A stretch of 64,000 nt of DNA. It comes from an uncultured bacterium. GTDB taxonomy: Bacteria > Bacteroidota > Bacteroidia > Bacteroidales > Bacteroidaceae. The stretch is taken from positions 124,001 through 188,000 of the forward strand of contig CAJMPR010000005.1 in assembly GCA_905215345.1 (NCBI GenBank). Reading direction: 5' to 3'. A program made the position numbers and the translations under genes. Numbering within the stretch: the stretch's first letter is position 1; every line of letters begins with the position of its first letter. Shown piece by piece: positions 8,306 to 17,572 of this stretch. The notes under the pieces were generated by a model that saw nothing but the letters and a program-made list of their open reading frames with translations, made no database searches and was not told where the DNA came from.

Positions 8306-11300
8306 TCATTTACCGCTTTCGAGAGGTGAGAGGGTAAAGCTGTACTTCCACTCCTGCGGGGTAATGGTGTATTCGGGGTGTACTTGCGCTCCCCAAGTAT
8401 TGTCACCACCTACACCCATCTGCTTGTGATCGATGTTCAGCCATACCATGTCTTTCTTCAGGATACTGCCGCCGTGACGACGTTCTACTTGTGAAGGGCG
8501 GTATTCGATGTCTTCCATCGGGAAGTTCCAGGCGCTGACGCTCAATGTCTCTTCTCCGGTAACCAGCAGGCCTTCTCCTGCGGCATTACGCAGGGATACC
8601 CAGCGTACATCGCAATGGTTGGCTGTTTCCTGGGCACGTACATACGGATGGAATTGTTCCCATACGGTAGCTTGATACAAGCCTACGAGCGCTCCCGTCT
8701 TGCGGTCGGCGTAATTCTCTTGCGGGCCACGTCCCAGCCAGGACATCATTTCATATTCGGCTGGAAGAATCATACGCATGCCCAGACGCGGCATTTCATT
8801 CAATGCCAGTTTGCCGGGGATGAAGTGCATAGTCACTTGTACGGCACCATTCGGATGAACCTTATAGATGGTTTGCAGTTTGGAATCCTGCGCTTCCATT
8901 TTATAGGTGGCTGTGACGGTAGGTACTTGTCCTTCCGTTATTTCCAGATTTTCCAGTTTCGCGTCGCGGCCGGCATTTCTCCAGGTAGCACAACGGTCAA
9001 GGTGTCCGTTCGGAATATCATTGTCCGTCAACGGACGCCAGAAGTTGGGTTGCAATCCTTCTTTTATCAGATTCTTTCCGTGATAATTCAATTCGGTCAT
9101 TTCACCGTTTTGTGTGGAGAAGGCAACTTGGAAGTTGTTTCCTTTCAAGGTAACAGCGTCATTGCTGCGGTTAACGGTTACCGTACCGTTACCGTGGCGG
9201 TTGACCGGAGTCTTGACGACGTTTGCCGTGGCGGTGGGTAATGTCCATTGTTCAATAGCTACTTCATGTCCCGCAGGTATTAACGGTGCTTCATTTTTGG
9301 TGAATGCACGTAAAGTAAGGAAATACTCTTTACCATCGGCAGGCAATGCTTGTATCGGCAGTTCGATGTTGGCAGAGCCTCTTGGGGCAATGACCGGGAA
9401 ATCCATTTCACCGCTTTGAACGGCTTTGCCGTCACACTCTACTGCCCAACGGAGGGTATAGCCTTCCAGCCCGATGAAATCGTGCCAATTGGTTACTTTT
9501 ATCTTGTTTTGAGTGAAGGCGACCGGTGCAAAATGAATGTATTGCAACACCTTCTTTACTTCATAGATATGCGGGTGAGGAGTGCGGTCGGCAGCTACAA
9601 GCCCGTTTGCACAGAAGTTTGAGTCGTTGACAATGCCTACAAAGCCCATGTCGCCGCCAAATGCCCAGATGTCGCGATTGTTCTTGTCCTTAATGGCGAA
9701 AGTTTGGTCTACCCAGTCCCAAATGAAACCGCCTTGCAGTTGGTCGTATTTATAAATCAAATCCCAGTAATCCTGGAAGTTACCTACACTGTTTCCCATT
9801 GCATGGGCATATTCGCAAAGAATCATCGGGCGCTTGTCACGCTGGTTGGCATGGCGGTGCAATGCCCAGATGCGGGCGTACATCGGACAGTAGATGTCGC
9901 TCTTGGCATCGTATCCACCGCCTTCATATTGTACGGGGCGTGTAGGGTCAATCTTCTTTGTATAGTCATAGATTGTCTCGAAGTGCTTGCCATAACCCGA
10001 TTCATTTCCCAAAGACCAGGTGACGATAGCCGAACAGTTGCGGTCACGGGCAATCATGCGGCTCATGCGCTGCATGAAGGGGAGTTCCCAGTCGGGATAG
10101 TTGGCGAGCGTGCCGTCCTTGTGATCTATCATACCGTGGCTTTCGATGTTGGCTTCATCTACCATATATAAACCAAACTCGGTACACAGTTCGTACCATT
10201 CGTAGTGATTAGGGTAGTGGCAGTTGCGTACCCCGTTCAGGTTGAATTGTTTCATTAACTGAATGTCATGTATCATGGAGGCTACACTGATAGTGCGTCC
10301 TTTGTGCGGATCGTGCTCGTGGCGGTTTACACCCTTGAATAATACTGCCTGACCGTTTACCAGTTGCATACCGTTACGCATCTCCACGGTACGGAAACCG
10401 AAGAGGTGGGTGAAAGACTCCAATGGTTTTCCCTGTCCGTCGAAAGTATTAACCACTAACGTATAAGTTTCCGGAGTCTCGGCATTCCAAGCGCGTACAC
10501 CCGGGAATATCTTCTCCTGCGTGAACAAGGTGTCGGTAGAAGAGGAAACGGATTTCTTCTGTTCATAGATTACTTTGCCGGCATCTATCAGCTTCACTTC
10601 CACTGTTTGTCCGGCTTTCGGCTGATTCAGAATGACATCCAGTTTCAGGTTGCCGTCCTTATAGTTGTTCACCAGTTCGGCGGTCATGCGGAAATCTTTT
10701 ACGCGGCTTTGTGGGCGGGCATACAAATAGACGCTGCGCTCTATGCCGCTGTATTTCCAGTAATCTTGTCCTTCCAGATAAGAGCCGTCACTGTAACGGA
10801 AAACCTTAACGGCAAGTTTGTTCGTGCCTTTTTTCAAAAGCTTTGTAACGTTGAAGTGCGATGGTAGGCGGCTGTCTTCGGCATAACCGGCAAGTTCTCC
10901 ATTCACCCATACATAATAGGCGGATTCCACTCCCTCGAAATCAAGGAAGATATCCATACCATTCCAATCGGCAGGCACTGTAAACTCACGGATGTAGGCG
11001 CCTACCGGGTTGTAGTCGACGGGTACATAAGGCGGATTGGCAGGGAACGGATAGCGCGTATCGGTATAGATGGGAGCATCGAACCCTTGCAGCTCCCAAC
11101 TTCCGGGAACCTCGATCTTACTCCATTTACGGGTGTTGTATCCCGGTTTATAGAAATCTTTGGGGCAAGCTTCGTTATTTTTTGAGAAAAGGAATTTCCA
11201 GATGCCGTCCAAAGAGACGCGTCGTTCGGCTGCCGGGTTGACATTGAAACGTACATCGGCAGACAGGGCACGTTGTTTCAAGGCATTGGCCTCGTTCTTA

Positions 11301-11434
11301 TAAGGAGTGAAGTGTGCATGCATCGGCTCCCGGTTCATCTCATTTACCTGCGGGTTTTGCCACGGCTCGTTATCTGCGAAGGCGCTTGCGCATAGTAATG
11401 AAGAGAGTAAAAAGGTATAAAGTTTGGTTTTCAT
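8306..11434 (-). CDS. Secreted GH2 beta-galactosidase, LacZ-like
   Basis: Hydrolyses terminal beta-galactosides. A signal peptide ends at AFA (residue 20), so it acts outside the cytoplasm, unlike E. coli LacZ. Domain order is the LacZ type: sugar-binding jelly roll (about 60-230), Ig-like domain (230-345), TIM barrel (350-630), a linker domain and the large C-terminal beta-sandwich (about 770-1035). The acid/base is Glu478 in SLGNESGYG and the nucleophile Glu541 in ILCEYAHAMGNS; VRNCHYPNHYEWYELC is also typical. At 1042 residues it matches LacZ length. Real substrates of Bacteroides GH2 enzymes range from lactose to host and plant glycans, so specificity is open. No terminator separates it from lysO upstream. 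Confidence 0.93.
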   Translation of the reverse strand: MKTKLYTFLLSSLLCASAFADNEPWQNPQVNEMNREPMHAHFTPYKNEANALKQRALSADVRFNVNPAAERRVSLDGIWKFLFSKNNEACPKDFYKPGYNTRKWSKIEVPGSWELQGFDAPIYTDTRYPFPANPPYVPVDYNPVGAYIREFTVPADWNGMDIFLDFEGVESAYYVWVNGELAGYAEDSRLPSHFNVTKLLKKGTNKLAVKVFRYSDGSYLEGQDYWKYSGIERSVYLYARPQSRVKDFRMTAELVNNYKDGNLKLDVILNQPKAGQTVEVKLIDAGKVIYEQKKSVSSSTDTLFTQEKIFPGVRAWNAETPETYTLVVNTFDGQGKPLESFTHLFGFRTVEMRNGMQLVNGQAVLFKGVNRHEHDPHKGRTISVASMIHDIQLMKQFNLNGVRNCHYPNHYEWYELCTEFGLYMVDEANIESHGMIDHKDGTLANYPDWELPFMQRMSRMIARDRNCSAIVTWSLGNESGYGKHFETIYDYTKKIDPTRPVQYEGGGYDAKSDIYCPMYARIWALHRHANQRDKRPMILCEYAHAMGNSVGNFQDYWDLIYKYDQLQGGFIWDWVDQTFAIKDKNNRDIWAFGGDMGFVGIVNDSNFCANGLVAADRTPHPHIYEVKKVLQYIHFAPVAFTQNKIKVTNWHDFIGLEGYTLRWAVECDGKAVQSGEMDFPVIAPRGSANIELPIQALPADGKEYFLTLRAFTKNEAPLIPAGHEVAIEQWTLPTATANVVKTPVNRHGNGTVTVNRSNDAVTLKGNNFQVAFSTQNGEMTELNYHGKNLIKEGLQPNFWRPLTDNDIPNGHLDRCATWRNAGRDAKLENLEITEGQVPTVTATYKMEAQDSKLQTIYKVHPNGAVQVTMHFIPGKLALNEMPRLGMRMILPAEYEMMSWLGRGPQENYADRKTGALVGLYQATVWEQFHPYVRAQETANHCDVRWVSLRNAAGEGLLVTGEETLSVSAWNFPMEDIEYRPSQVERRHGGSILKKDMVWLNIDHKQMGVGGDNTWGAQVHPEYTITPQEWKYSFTLSPLESGK

Positions 11435-11522
11435 TGGCTGTGATTTAATAATTAGATGTTATGAAATGATAATTCGACGGTTAGGCGTTTTATATAGGGC
11501 TACGACCTTCTAAAAAATCCAT

Positions 11523-12125
11523 TTATATCGAACAAAATAAGGTTACCAGAAACGGTACACTGAAGTCAACCACGAATCCGTGGAAGATAGAAACTACAAC
11601 AAATTGCTGTCCGGCAGTACGGGTAATAATGGGCAACGTGGTATCCATTGTTGTGGCTCCTCCTGCCGAAATCGGTGCGAGGTTGCCGAACCAGCGTACC
11701 AGTAAAGGTGCAGCCAGCAGCGTCAGGATTTCACGGCTGATATTGGCAAGCAGGGCAATAGTTCCTAATTCGGCTCCTTTGTATTCGGTAATGAAAATAC
11801 TGGAAAGCGAATAGTAACCGAAACCTGAACCGATAGCCAGACAATCTGTTACGGAGCGATGTGTTAAAATCAGGCTGACTACGGCTACCCCTGCCAATGT
11901 GCCTACTATTGTCATAACGGGCAGGAATATAAGTCGCGGATTGAGTGCCCGGAAGTTCTTCAATGTCTGCGGGTCATTACCTACGCTGATACCTACACTG
12001 AACATCAGTGCGCAAAGTGCGTAGTAGCTGATATTGGTTTCCGCAATATCGAAAGGTAACAAGTGGAAAACACCGCAAAGTGTTCCCAGTACGAAGAAAC
12101 CGACTATGATAAGGCTGCCTTTCAT
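11523..12125 (-). CDS. lysO: Lysine exporter LysO, C-terminal part (split gene)
   Basis: A 200-residue membrane protein with about five to six hydrophobic helices and the LysO/DUF340 signatures GIVSVGNDP-like (VGISVGNDPQTLKNF) and GFGYYSLSSIFITEYKGAELG. In E. coli LysO is a single chain of about 300 residues that exports L-lysine. Here the N-terminal part is a separate gene just upstream. The start at 12125 (MKGSLIIV) overlaps the upstream stop as ATGA, which argues for translational coupling and against a longer frame starting 12 codons earlier. The two products probably assemble into one transporter. Confidence 0.82.
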   Translation of the reverse strand: MKGSLIIVGFFVLGTLCGVFHLLPFDIAETNISYYALCALMFSVGISVGNDPQTLKNFRALNPRLIFLPVMTIVGTLAGVAVVSLILTHRSVTDCLAIGSGFGYYSLSSIFITEYKGAELGTIALLANISREILTLLAAPLLVRWFGNLAPISAGGATTMDTTLPIITRTAGQQFVVVSIFHGFVVDFSVPFLVTLFCSI

Positions 12126-12400
12126 GACTGTCCTCCTTTCACTCTGTATAAGACTTTCCATAATGCCCAGGCAGCAATGACGCTTCCCAGAGTACCCCCC
12201 AATGTAAGTATTACAGCTTCCAGCCCGATGGTGTGAAGTCCTTTGATGATTTGTTCGTTACTTCCCACCTCGATGCCGAGGATAAAGAGTAGCAACCAGA
12301 TTAGTACTGTGATTACCTGATGAATTTTTCGTAAGTTTTGTTTCCGTAAGAGGTAGCCCACCAACATTCCTGTGAGCATAAGTCCGATAATTGTAAACAT
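12122..12400 (-). CDS. lysO: Lysine exporter LysO, N-terminal part (split gene)
   Basis: A 92-residue membrane protein with three hydrophobic segments (TIIGLMLTGMLVGYLL, ITVLIWLLLFILGIEVG, AVILTLGGTLGSVIAAWALW). It corresponds to the N-terminal DUF340 portion of LysO, with the LGIEVGSNEQI motif, and overlaps the C-terminal gene by ATGA. A candidate promoter lies 24 bases upstream of its start, just past the terminator of the susD gene. The division looks clean, with both halves keeping good starts and no decayed sequence between them, so it is a normal two-gene arrangement and not a broken gene. Confidence 0.8.
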   Translation of the reverse strand: MFTIIGLMLTGMLVGYLLRKQNLRKIHQVITVLIWLLLFILGIEVGSNEQIIKGLHTIGLEAVILTLGGTLGSVIAAWALWKVLYRVKGGQS

Positions 12401-12423
12401 ATCTATGTCGTTTTATTTGTTGG

Positions 12424-12457
12424 CAAAGATAGTGCAAACTGCCTTTGTTTATGCAAA
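12424..12457 (-). promoter_or_regulatory. Candidate promoter for the split lysO genes
   Basis: On the minus strand TTTG (12457-12454) is followed after 22 bases by TATCTTTG (12431-12424), close to the Bacteroides TTTG / TAnnTTTG arrangement. It lies between the susD terminator and the lysO start. Confidence 0.5.
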
Positions 12458-12475
12458 GATAAGGGGTAAAGTAAA

Positions 12476-12509
12476 CAAGGCGGCATAGTGCGGGACATAT
12501 GCCGCCTTG
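12476..12509 (-). terminator. Terminator after the first susD gene
   Basis: A perfect 12-bp stem, CAAGGCGGCATA with TATGCCGCCTTG, has a 10-base loop and is followed on the minus strand by TTTACTTTACC. It begins 21 bases after the susD stop. Confidence 0.85.
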
Positions 12510-12529
12510 CTTATAAGTTTTCCGTACGG

Positions 12530-14128
12530 TTATTGAACCTGAGGATTAGCGTTGATTTCCCACAACGGGATGGGGAAGAATTCGTGTGTTCCTTCTACGA
12601 AGCCGCGACTGCCCAACTGTTGTTTCAGTTTGCCCCAACGACGCAGGTCATACCAACGGTAGCTTTCCAACGGGAATTCAATGATACGCTCGTGTTCAAT
12701 CTGAGTCTGAACCTCGGCTTGGGTAGTTCCGGTCATGGCAGGCATATCACCATGCTTTGCTCTGAGTTCGTTGATGATAGGAATAGCCAGTTCGGGATGT
12801 CCCTGCTTGTTCAAGATTTCAGCCTTCATTAACAATACATTGGCATAACGCATCAATGGGATATTGAAACCACATCTTGTCTTCAACTCTTTCTTTGTTG
12901 ACGGAGTGAAACGACGGAAAGCAGGACGGTTAACCAATTCAGCATTGGCTGCGGGAATCTTTATAGCATCACCGTCTTCGTCTTTTATGACATTCCCGTC
13001 TTCATCTTTCTTAGTATCATATTTCGAGTAAAACCAGTTGCTATATGGCATTCCCATCACAAGTTCTGTTCCCCCAGTGAAATATTCATCTTCGAAGTAC
13101 ACGGTGTTGTATAAACGTTGGTCATAAAGTCCGGCACTACCTCCGGCTCTTACCCTGCCTTCTTTCTTAAACTCGTTCATCAGGAACTCGTTGGGCAGGA
13201 TTTCATCCCAACCACCTAATTGTGACGTCGCTATCCATTGGTGAACGTATGAATAATATCGGGCACCATTGTCGGTACTTGAACTATATTGCAACTCAAA
13301 AACAGATTCTTTACTGTTCTTGTTTCTGCCATTGAACATATTGATCAAGTCATTTCCGCTCATCAGTTCATAACCTTTGAGTTCATTCAATGCATCCAAG
13401 GCGTTTTTCAAGTAAGTCGCTTCCTGAGCGGGTTCTTCATAAGCGCGGGTCAGGTAGGCAAAGCCTAAATAAGCATTGGCAGCTCCGGAAGTGGCACGAC
13501 CTGCTTCAGTGCTGGGACGTTCGGACGGGAGTGTAGTACCTAATTTTAATTCATCGATAACGAAGTTCCAACAAGCTGTACGGTCGGATACAGGAATATT
13601 TAGTGCGTTTTGGTCAGTAACATACTTGTCGCGGATGATAATCTTTTCCCAGTTCAATATCAGCATCATGTGAAGGTATCCTCTCATAAAATGGGCTTCA
13701 GCTATCAACTCATTACGTTTACTTGTCGTAATATTAGTTTCGGGAATTTGAGGTACAAACTCCAATACCTGGTTGGCAAAGTTGATACCACGGTAAAGGT
13801 CCTGATAGTAGTAAGAGAACTGTGTATTACCGTTAGTATAAGTGAATTTGTAGATGTCAGTCCAGGTCTGGTAGTTGATGGCATCGTTACCCATTGAATA
13901 TAAATCGGTACGGAAAGCCTCTACCGGCCATCTTACTTCGCTGGTAGCATACGCATCACCATGATAAAGCTGTGCATAGACTGAAGCCATGGTAGCTTCG
14001 GCATCTTCTAAGTTTCTCCAGAAGTTGTCGGTTGTCAACTTGTCGGGAGAGGAAACAGTCAGAAAGTCATCGCAAGAAGCGAAAGACATTGTGAGGCATA
14101 AACTTGCCAAATATATAAGTTTCTTCAT
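12530..14128 (-). CDS. SusD/RagB-family outer-membrane lipoprotein
   Basis: SusD-like lipoproteins sit on the cell surface, bind glycans or other nutrients and close like a lid over a partner SusC channel. The lipobox is FASC with Cys19, followed by DDFLTVSSPDKLTTDNFW, the classic SusD start. Helical TPR-like segments and the C-terminal RagB block (LMRYANVLLMKAEILNKQG, ERIIEFPLESYRWYDLRRW) are present; 532 residues is normal. It lies 30 bases downstream of its susC partner and ends at a strong terminator. No glycosidase follows, so the ligand is unknown and may not be a polysaccharide. Confidence 0.93.
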   Translation of the reverse strand: MKKLIYLASLCLTMSFASCDDFLTVSSPDKLTTDNFWRNLEDAEATMASVYAQLYHGDAYATSEVRWPVEAFRTDLYSMGNDAINYQTWTDIYKFTYTNGNTQFSYYYQDLYRGINFANQVLEFVPQIPETNITTSKRNELIAEAHFMRGYLHMMLILNWEKIIIRDKYVTDQNALNIPVSDRTACWNFVIDELKLGTTLPSERPSTEAGRATSGAANAYLGFAYLTRAYEEPAQEATYLKNALDALNELKGYELMSGNDLINMFNGRNKNSKESVFELQYSSSTDNGARYYSYVHQWIATSQLGGWDEILPNEFLMNEFKKEGRVRAGGSAGLYDQRLYNTVYFEDEYFTGGTELVMGMPYSNWFYSKYDTKKDEDGNVIKDEDGDAIKIPAANAELVNRPAFRRFTPSTKKELKTRCGFNIPLMRYANVLLMKAEILNKQGHPELAIPIINELRAKHGDMPAMTGTTQAEVQTQIEHERIIEFPLESYRWYDLRRWGKLKQQLGSRGFVEGTHEFFPIPLWEINANPQVQ

Positions 14129-14158
14129 ATCTTTTTGTATATATCTGTTTGTAAAAAG

Positions 14159-17100
14159 TTAGAATGTAAGCTGTGCACCAACTGTATATGAACGGGTAAA
14201 CGGATAGATGTGTCTATCGATACCGGAGTTCACGGGACTGCTGGTAGAGAACTCAGGATCAACACCGTCATATCCGGTGATGGTGAACAGGTTATCACCG
14301 CTGATATAGAAGCGCAGCTTCTCAATGAATGCCTTTTTAAGTAAGGAAGCAGGCAAGGTGTAACCTATTTGTGCTTGACGCAGGCGAACGAAGTTACCGT
14401 TTTCCAAGAAGCGTTCAGACTCGCGGGAGTTACCGTTAGGATCGTTATAAACCGCGCGTGGAATGTCCGTATTGGTATTATTCGGAGTCCAGGCTTTAGC
14501 TACGCTGCTCAACATATTGGTAGGAGCACTCATTGATTCATAGAAATACTTGTTACCGTTGTAAATCTTATGTCCCCATGCGCTACCCAAGCTGAATGAG
14601 AGGTCGAACCCTTTATAAGAAGCCGAGAAGTTAAGGTTGGCTTCTACTTTAGGAATACCTGTGCCACAATATTCTTTGTCGTCTTCGTCGATAGTGCCGT
14701 CACCATTTGAATCTCTAAAGCGGATGTCACCGGCTTTGGCATTTGGCAAAAGGCGCTTGCCGTCCTTGTTCACATAAGCTGCAGCTTCTTCATCGCTCTG
14801 GAAGATACCGTCTGTGCGATACAGATAGAAACCGCTGATGGGTTTACCTTCTTTAGCATAAGCAGGAACGTGGTCTGTGTCGTACAGCAAACCAGTGGCG
14901 GGTAATGCCTGGCCTTTATCAGCCAGTTCTACGACTTCGTTTTTGGTAGTGGCAAAGTTGAATCCGATATTGTATTCAAAGTCTTTCACTCTATCACCCC
15001 AGTTCAGTTCCAATTCAACACCCGTATTACGGATTTTACCTACGTTCAGAATCGGATTTTCATAACCGGCAGAAGGAGACAGACGTTTAGTAATCAAAAG
15101 GTCTTCTGTTTGGTTGATGTAGTAGTTAATGCTACCTGTCAGTTTGTTATTAAACATTCCGAGGTCGAAACCGATGTTTTTCGTATCAGTAGTTTCCCAT
15201 TTCAAATCATTTCTTTCAATGTTCCAGGATGCAGAACCCGGCCATGCGTTACCGCCTTGTACATAACCACCTTCATGGCGATTATAAGATGTGATCAACG
15301 CCTGGAAGTCATAATAACCCAATGCGTTTTCGTTACCTAAACGTCCCCAGCTTGCACGGAATTTCAAGTTGTTGATAACGATGTCTTTCGGGAAGAATAC
15401 TTCTTCACTGATTCTCCAGCCGACTGCTACTGAGGGGAAACAACCCCAACGATTGTTGGCACCGAATTTGGAAGAACCGTCGTAACGCATAGTAGCCTGG
15501 AGGAGGTAACGGTCGTTATAGTTATAGTTTACACGACCGAAGAAAGAAGCACGGTTATATTTATAGTTGTAACCGTCACCTGCAAAAGTTCCACCGAGTC
15601 CTGCGTCGATAGTGTTGAAACTTGGATCAAGGAATCCGGCAGCTTCTTCTCTACTAGCCAGGTTACCATTGGCATCTACATAATATTTAGTAGTCTTACC
15701 TGTGACGTTTATGCCATTTTCTGTGTATTTGGTAGAAGTGATAGAAGAACCTGCCATTACATTCAGGCTATGTTTACCGAACTCTTTGTTGAAAGTCAAC
15801 ACGTTGTCGATTACTTGTTCTTCCCAATAGTAGGTATCTTCTTGTTGATAAGGATAGCTGTATGGATTTTGACCGTTGGAAATATAGTCTGGATAGTGCA
15901 GATTATAACGATAGTGTACACCGCGATAGGCATAGCTAGTCTTGAAGTTAAGCCAGGGAGCCAGTTTTATACCTAATGATACGTTGGCTGTAGTATAGAA
16001 TTTCTTCGTAGCAGCATCACGGAAAGTATGGTCTGCCATAACGTTGTTGTTGGCAGGTAATTGGTGGGTTGACGCCAAGCCAAAGCCATATTTCTCTGTT
16101 TCGTCATAAACGGGAAGTAACGGAGAAGAAGCATACATTTCCTTCAAGTTATATTGAGTCTGTTTGCTCTTGGTGTAGCGGAAACCGAGGTTGGCATCAA
16201 GGTCGAAGATATATTTGGTCATGTGCATTTTCATGCGGGCGTTATCTTGACGGAAATCATTTCCCATGAAAATACCTTTATCGTCTGCATGGTTGTAGGA
16301 TACAGAATACTGTGCTGTTTCTCCACCGCCACGTGCACTGAACATATAGTTCTGAGAAAGACCGTTGCGAAGCATCAAGTCTTGCCAGTTGGTATCTACA
16401 CCGGTATTAGAAGTGACATATGCAGGGATATCCTCTGCATCATCGGGATATTGTGCATTGTAGTTCTCGAACATTGACTTAATAGTGCTCTTGTATTGCT
16501 CGGCATTGGTCATTTCCAACTTTCTGGCAACCTGTGTCATACTCAGGTAGGTACTGAAGTCGATGTGTGTTTCACCCTTCTTACCATTCTTGGTAGTGAT
16601 GATGATAACACCGTTGGCTGCTACCGAACCGTAGATAGCGGCGGCGGCACCATCCTTCAAAACTTCCATAGACTGGATGTCTGCAGGGTTCACATTGTTA
16701 ATGTCACCGGGAAATCCGTCAATGATATAAAGAGGTTCGTTACTACCGAAGGATTTCACGCCACGAATCTTTACGGAGATATCTGCGCCTGCATTACCAC
16801 CTGCTTTCATAATGTTTACACCGGCAATCTTACCTTGCAAGGCTTCGGCAGGATTGGTGGTGGCACGTTTTGTCAATTCTTCCGTATCCACCGAAGAAAT
16901 GGCGCCTGTCATGTCACTTTTCTTCATGGTACCGTAACCGATAACTACGACTTCATCCAATATCTCAGAATCGTCTTTCAAGGCTACTTTAATGTTTCTT
17001 TGTCCATTAAGTACCATTTCTTGTGTTACGTAGCCTACATAAGAAATAACTATGGTCGATTTCGGGGAAACGGCTAATGTGAAGTTACCGTCGATGTCCG

Positions 17101-17284
17101 TGATACAGCCATTGGTTGTACCTTTTTCCAAAATACTGGCACCGATAAGGGTTTCTCCTTTGGTATCAGTAACCGTACCTGTTAATTGAATAGTTTGTGC
17201 AAGTGCACTTAGCGGAATCAAAACAAAGAGTAGGGAAAGTAAATACACTCTTTGCATGATAGCATACTTTGTAATCTTACTCAT
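14159..17284 (-). CDS. SusC/RagA-family TonB-dependent transporter
   Basis: Outer-membrane barrel that imports nutrients with energy from TonB. A signal peptide ends at ALA-Q; in-frame ATGs at 17284 and 17257 are both possible starts and the second gives the more compact signal. Next come a carboxypeptidase-D-like domain (about 30-110), the SusC signature EVVVIGYGTMKKSDMTGA, the plug domain with PLYIIDGFPGDINNVNPADI and VLKDGAAAAIYGS, and a long C-terminal barrel ending in an aromatic-rich strand (SYTVGAQLTF). The 1041-residue length is normal. It is upstream of its SusD partner and downstream of a TPR/HTH regulator on the same strand. Confidence 0.94.
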   Translation of the reverse strand: MSKITKYAIMQRVYLLSLLFVLIPLSALAQTIQLTGTVTDTKGETLIGASILEKGTTNGCITDIDGNFTLAVSPKSTIVISYVGYVTQEMVLNGQRNIKVALKDDSEILDEVVVIGYGTMKKSDMTGAISSVDTEELTKRATTNPAEALQGKIAGVNIMKAGGNAGADISVKIRGVKSFGSNEPLYIIDGFPGDINNVNPADIQSMEVLKDGAAAAIYGSVAANGVIIITTKNGKKGETHIDFSTYLSMTQVARKLEMTNAEQYKSTIKSMFENYNAQYPDDAEDIPAYVTSNTGVDTNWQDLMLRNGLSQNYMFSARGGGETAQYSVSYNHADDKGIFMGNDFRQDNARMKMHMTKYIFDLDANLGFRYTKSKQTQYNLKEMYASSPLLPVYDETEKYGFGLASTHQLPANNNVMADHTFRDAATKKFYTTANVSLGIKLAPWLNFKTSYAYRGVHYRYNLHYPDYISNGQNPYSYPYQQEDTYYWEEQVIDNVLTFNKEFGKHSLNVMAGSSITSTKYTENGINVTGKTTKYYVDANGNLASREEAAGFLDPSFNTIDAGLGGTFAGDGYNYKYNRASFFGRVNYNYNDRYLLQATMRYDGSSKFGANNRWGCFPSVAVGWRISEEVFFPKDIVINNLKFRASWGRLGNENALGYYDFQALITSYNRHEGGYVQGGNAWPGSASWNIERNDLKWETTDTKNIGFDLGMFNNKLTGSINYYINQTEDLLITKRLSPSAGYENPILNVGKIRNTGVELELNWGDRVKDFEYNIGFNFATTKNEVVELADKGQALPATGLLYDTDHVPAYAKEGKPISGFYLYRTDGIFQSDEEAAAYVNKDGKRLLPNAKAGDIRFRDSNGDGTIDEDDKEYCGTGIPKVEANLNFSASYKGFDLSFSLGSAWGHKIYNGNKYFYESMSAPTNMLSSVAKAWTPNNTNTDIPRAVYNDPNGNSRESERFLENGNFVRLRQAQIGYTLPASLLKKAFIEKLRFYISGDNLFTITGYDGVDPEFSTSSPVNSGIDRHIYPFTRSYTVGAQLTF

Positions 17285-17572
17285 GTGTGATAGTTTTTAA
17301 GGTTAATAAAATTTTGTTTCTCACACAGCAAAGGAAAATAGATATTTATATATTTGTTAAGAAAAAAGTTCTATAAAGTATCTACAAGAGCATGATTTTA
17401 TGCTTATTTTAATCTACAATTTTGGATGTAAAATGGTGATATATAGATTATATTCTATACTCTCAATATCTACAAAAGATATAGCATTTTTATTTTCGCA
17501 GTATTTTACTCACAACGTGAAACGAAGTGACAATTCATCTATATTTAACGACTGATTCAGGTTCAGGTAATC

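Noticed and set aside
11523..12400. Broken lysO pseudogene
   Set aside because: The two frames overlap by ATGA, both have good starts and intact membrane segments, so a working split gene is more likely than decay.
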